Source of the DNA: Chloroflexota bacterium | GTDB lineage: Bacteria; Chloroflexota; Limnocylindria; Limnocylindrales; Limnocylindraceae | Assembly (NCBI GenBank): GCA_947483025.1 | Contig: CANKMK010000023.1 | Coordinates: 1 to 7,652 of the forward strand | Length of the DNA: 7,652 nt | Direction: 5' to 3' | In this document: positions 6,113-7,652 of the stretch, in pieces | Numbering within the stretch: the stretch's first letter is position 1 | Layout: each line of letters begins with the position of its first letter | Program-made: the position numbers and the translations under genes | Notes under the pieces: generated by a model | Database searches by the model: none | Seen by the model: the letters and a program-made list of their open reading frames with translations, nothing else | Told to the model about the DNA's origin: nothing

Positions 6113-6988
6113 CTACGCTCGCCCACGCACGAGGCGCTCGGCCGCTTCAGCTGCATGCAGTGCCAAGATCGCGCTGGTCATTGGACCGACGCCACCAGGC
6201 ACGGGGCTCAGGCCACCCGTCTCACCGAGCTTCGCTTCAACGCTCGGGGCATCGACATCGCCCACGATCGTGTCGCCGCTCGGGTGGATCCCCACATCGA
6301 TCACGACCGTGCCGGGCGATACGTGCTCGCCGCGCACCAAGCCGCGAACGCCAGCAGCAACCACGAGTACGGCGGCGGTACGGGTAACCACCCCTAGATC
6401 GGGAGTCTTCGAGTGGGCAACCTCAACGAGTGCCCCCTCGAGCTCCAACAGGTGCGCCACAGGTCGGCCAACGATCGCGCTGCGCCCCACCACCACGGCT
6501 GGTCGCCCCTGCAGCGGAATCTCATACGCCCGCAGTAGCTCCATCACCGCCGCCGCAGTGGCGGGGAGGAGCGACGCATCGTGCGTACCGTCTGCAAGTC
6601 GCTCGGCGTTCACCTGAGTGATGCCATCAATATCTTTTCCGGGTGCGATCGCCGTCGCGACAACCTCGCGCGACACGCCACTCGGCAGAGGCGACTGCAG
6701 GATGATCCCCGCCACGTTCTGATCTGCAGAGAGCGATGTGAGTGAGGCGAAGATCTCCGCCTCCGTTGCTGTTGCTCCAAGCTCTACACGGCGTCCAACG
6801 AGTCCGGTCGCGCCGACCTGCTTGAGGAGTCGATCAACGTACAGAAGCGAATCTGGCTCGCTCGTTGCAATCACCACAGCGATCTCTGGCGCCACCCCGC
6901 CTGCGTCGGCGATCGCACGCGCTGCAGCTTCTCCGGCGCGTGCCGTGATCTGCTTTGCAAATGGCTGCGCTGCGAGTCGTTGCGTCAT
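6113..6988 (-). CDS. folD: FolD-family methylenetetrahydrofolate dehydrogenase, cyclohydrolase lysine missing
   Basis: FolD normally oxidises 5,10-methylene-THF with NAD(P)+ and then hydrolyses methenyl-THF to 10-formyl-THF. This 291-residue protein has the full length and an intact nucleotide-binding half: VVVGRSAIVGRPVAHLL (165-181), VAHSKTPD (190-197), VIDVGI (229-234), VGDVD (242-246) and SPVPGGVGPMT (261-271). The folate site is divergent. The family's YVxxKxK motif reads Y50-V-D-R-L54-L-K56, so the catalytic lysine (K54 in E. coli, K56 in human) is leucine. Q98 (LQSPLP) and D121 (KDIDG) are kept. The usual PCTPxG is PATAAA (142-147), and the VGSxPAS stretch is ATSEPDS (41-47). I read the nucleotides of the Y50-K56 region and the leucine codon is CTC, with no frameshift. 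The protein probably keeps dehydrogenase activity but lacks cyclohydrolase activity. It starts 6 bases after the upstream cyclodeaminase/cyclohydrolase gene, which could supply the lost step. Confidence 0.93.
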   Translation of the reverse strand: MTQRLAAQPFAKQITARAGEAAARAIADAGGVAPEIAVVIATSEPDSLLYVDRLLKQVGATGLVGRRVELGATATEAEIFASLTSLSADQNVAGIILQSPLPSGVSREVVATAIAPGKDIDGITQVNAERLADGTHDASLLPATAAAVMELLRAYEIPLQGRPAVVVGRSAIVGRPVAHLLELEGALVEVAHSKTPDLGVVTRTAAVLVVAAGVRGLVRGEHVSPGTVVIDVGIHPSGDTIVGDVDAPSVEAKLGETGGLSPVPGGVGPMTSAILALHAAEAAERLVRGRA

Positions 6989-6994
6989 TGCGAA

Positions 6995-7597
6995 CTACGC
7001 CTGTGTCGAACGTTCAAGCGCTGCTACAGCAGCGGCAGTCTGATTTGCCAGCGTCGCGCGCGTTTCAGGATCATCAATGAAGGGAAGGTTTGCCTCAACG
7101 TTCTCTGCTGCACTCAATCCGGCAGCGCGTGCAAAACGCAGCGCAACATCAAGGTCGCTTGCCGCACTCAGGAGGCTGCGGTTGGCAAGTGAACGCGCCC
7201 CTTCTGCAACAGCAGAGATTGCCCGAAGCGTTTGTAGTGGTACAGCGGCAGCGTGCTCGGCTGCCGCAGACATCGCACGACTACGCGCATCTCGCTCGTG
7301 CTCTTCAGCTTTCGGAAGTCGCATCGCTTGAATGAACGCGTCGTACGCCTTCGCATCGTCATCAGCAAGCCTGAGTAGTTCGCCACGAATCGTTGCCATC
7401 TGCGCAGCGGTTCGTTGCTGCAGCGCGGCATCGGCACCATCGGGGCTCTTCTTCAGCGAGAGGCCGGCCACCATCTCAACGAGTGCGGCCGCCGCTGCGC
7501 CACTCACCGCTGCGGCGGCGCCGCCGCCGGGTGCGGGTGTTGGTGCAGCGAGTGCTGCAAGGAAGTCGGCGAGGGTCTGTTGTGCGAATGACGTCAT
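6995..7597 (-). CDS. fchA: Cyclodeaminase/cyclohydrolase family protein (FchA or FTCD C-terminal type)
   Basis: PF04961 proteins either deaminate 5-formimino-THF to 5,10-methenyl-THF (the C-terminal half of FTCD) or, as in Methylobacterium FchA, hydrolyse methenyl-THF to formyl-THF. This 200-residue stand-alone copy is full length and largely helical. It shows the diagnostic glycine-rich start PTPAPGGGAAAAVSGAAAAA (19-38), MVAGLS (42-47), DDAKAYDAFIQAMRLPK (80-96), SDLDVALRFARAAG (147-160) and ENVEANLPFI (165-174). It is the first gene of the minus-strand run fchA-folD-fhs, which favours the cyclohydrolase role, especially as the adjacent FolD lacks its hydrolytic lysine. A formimidoyltransferase about 4.6 kb downstream on the same strand keeps the deaminase role open, and it may do both. 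The ATG at 7597 has AGGA 7 bases before it, and TAGGAT 6 bases before it could instead be a leaderless -10. Which reaction dominates is not decidable here. Confidence 0.88.
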   Translation of the reverse strand: MTSFAQQTLADFLAALAAPTPAPGGGAAAAVSGAAAAALVEMVAGLSLKKSPDGADAALQQRTAAQMATIRGELLRLADDDAKAYDAFIQAMRLPKAEEHERDARSRAMSAAAEHAAAVPLQTLRAISAVAEGARSLANRSLLSAASDLDVALRFARAAGLSAAENVEANLPFIDDPETRATLANQTAAAVAALERSTQA

Positions 7598-7603
7598 CTG
7601 CGC

Positions 7604-7609
7604 ATCCTA
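7604..7609 (-). promoter_or_regulatory. Candidate -10 / Shine-Dalgarno before fchA
   Basis: On the minus strand TAGGAT ends 6 bases before the ATG at 7597. It fits the TAnnnT form of a -10 at the distance seen for leaderless genes, but it also contains AGGA at Shine-Dalgarno distance, so the two readings cannot be separated. The rest of the 55-base stretch to the right edge (7598-7652) is GC-rich with repeated CGCG and no clear -35 or gene. Confidence 0.35.
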
Positions 7610-7652
7610 TCGCGAGCGCCGCGCGCGAGGGCGCGTCAGATTCGAGTTAGTC

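Noticed and set aside
6821..6845. Frameshift or misread as the cause of the missing FolD lysine
   Set aside because: The frame is continuous with conserved Y50-V51 before and K56 after, and the codon is a plain CTC, so a single indel cannot explain it. Multiple base errors remain formally possible.

Overview
This is a high-GC bacterial window of ordinary chromosomal genes: nine that are well or fairly well supported, plus one small ORF that is only plausible. I see no mobile element, CRISPR array, tRNA, rRNA or phage gene. The organism is not stated. A GPGEYE-type UlaG-like protein, separate (unfused) formiminotransferase and cyclodeaminase/cyclohydrolase genes, and an actinobacterial-type GNAT protein together suggest a Chloroflexota (for example Limnocylindria-like) or actinobacterial-grade lineage. 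This is a low-confidence inference.

Layout. Bases 1-256 hold no gene I can support, but they contain a perfect 14-bp inverted repeat and weaker hairpins in front of the first gene. The plus strand then carries a degenerate metallo-beta-lactamase-fold protein (257-982), a four-cysteine zinc-ribbon-like small protein (1028-1237) and, overlapping it by 8 bases, a Gly/Asp-rich small protein with a C-terminal membrane segment (1230-1466). This cluster converges on, and overlaps by 12 bases, a minus-strand pair: a GNAT acetyltransferase (2405-3163) coupled through a TAATG overlap to glutamate formimidoyltransferase (1455-2405). A 20-bp divergent spacer separates the GNAT gene from a plus-strand 52-residue putative membrane peptide (3184-3342). 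The rest is a minus-strand block, read from the right: fchA-like cyclodeaminase/cyclohydrolase (6995-7597), folD (6113-6988), fhs (4391-6103), then a DUF4349 membrane protein (3368-4300).

How the genes fit together. Fhs makes 10-formyl-THF from formate. A cyclohydrolase converts it to 5,10-methenyl-THF, and FolD's dehydrogenase interconverts this with 5,10-methylene-THF. Formimidoyltransferase feeds one-carbon units from formiminoglutamate into the same pool, and the PF04961 protein can in principle finish that reaction as a cyclodeaminase. The window is therefore a tetrahydrofolate one-carbon locus.

The most interesting point is that FolD has leucine where the cyclohydrolase catalytic lysine should be (position 54), while a PF04961 protein, the family that includes the stand-alone methenyl-THF cyclohydrolase FchA, is encoded immediately upstream. 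This suggests that the bifunctional enzyme's two activities have been divided between two adjacent genes. A secondary pattern is that several genes opening a transcription unit have a -10-like hexamer only 6-8 bases before the start codon, whereas two internal or late genes have clear Shine-Dalgarno sequences. That is compatible with leaderless transcription.
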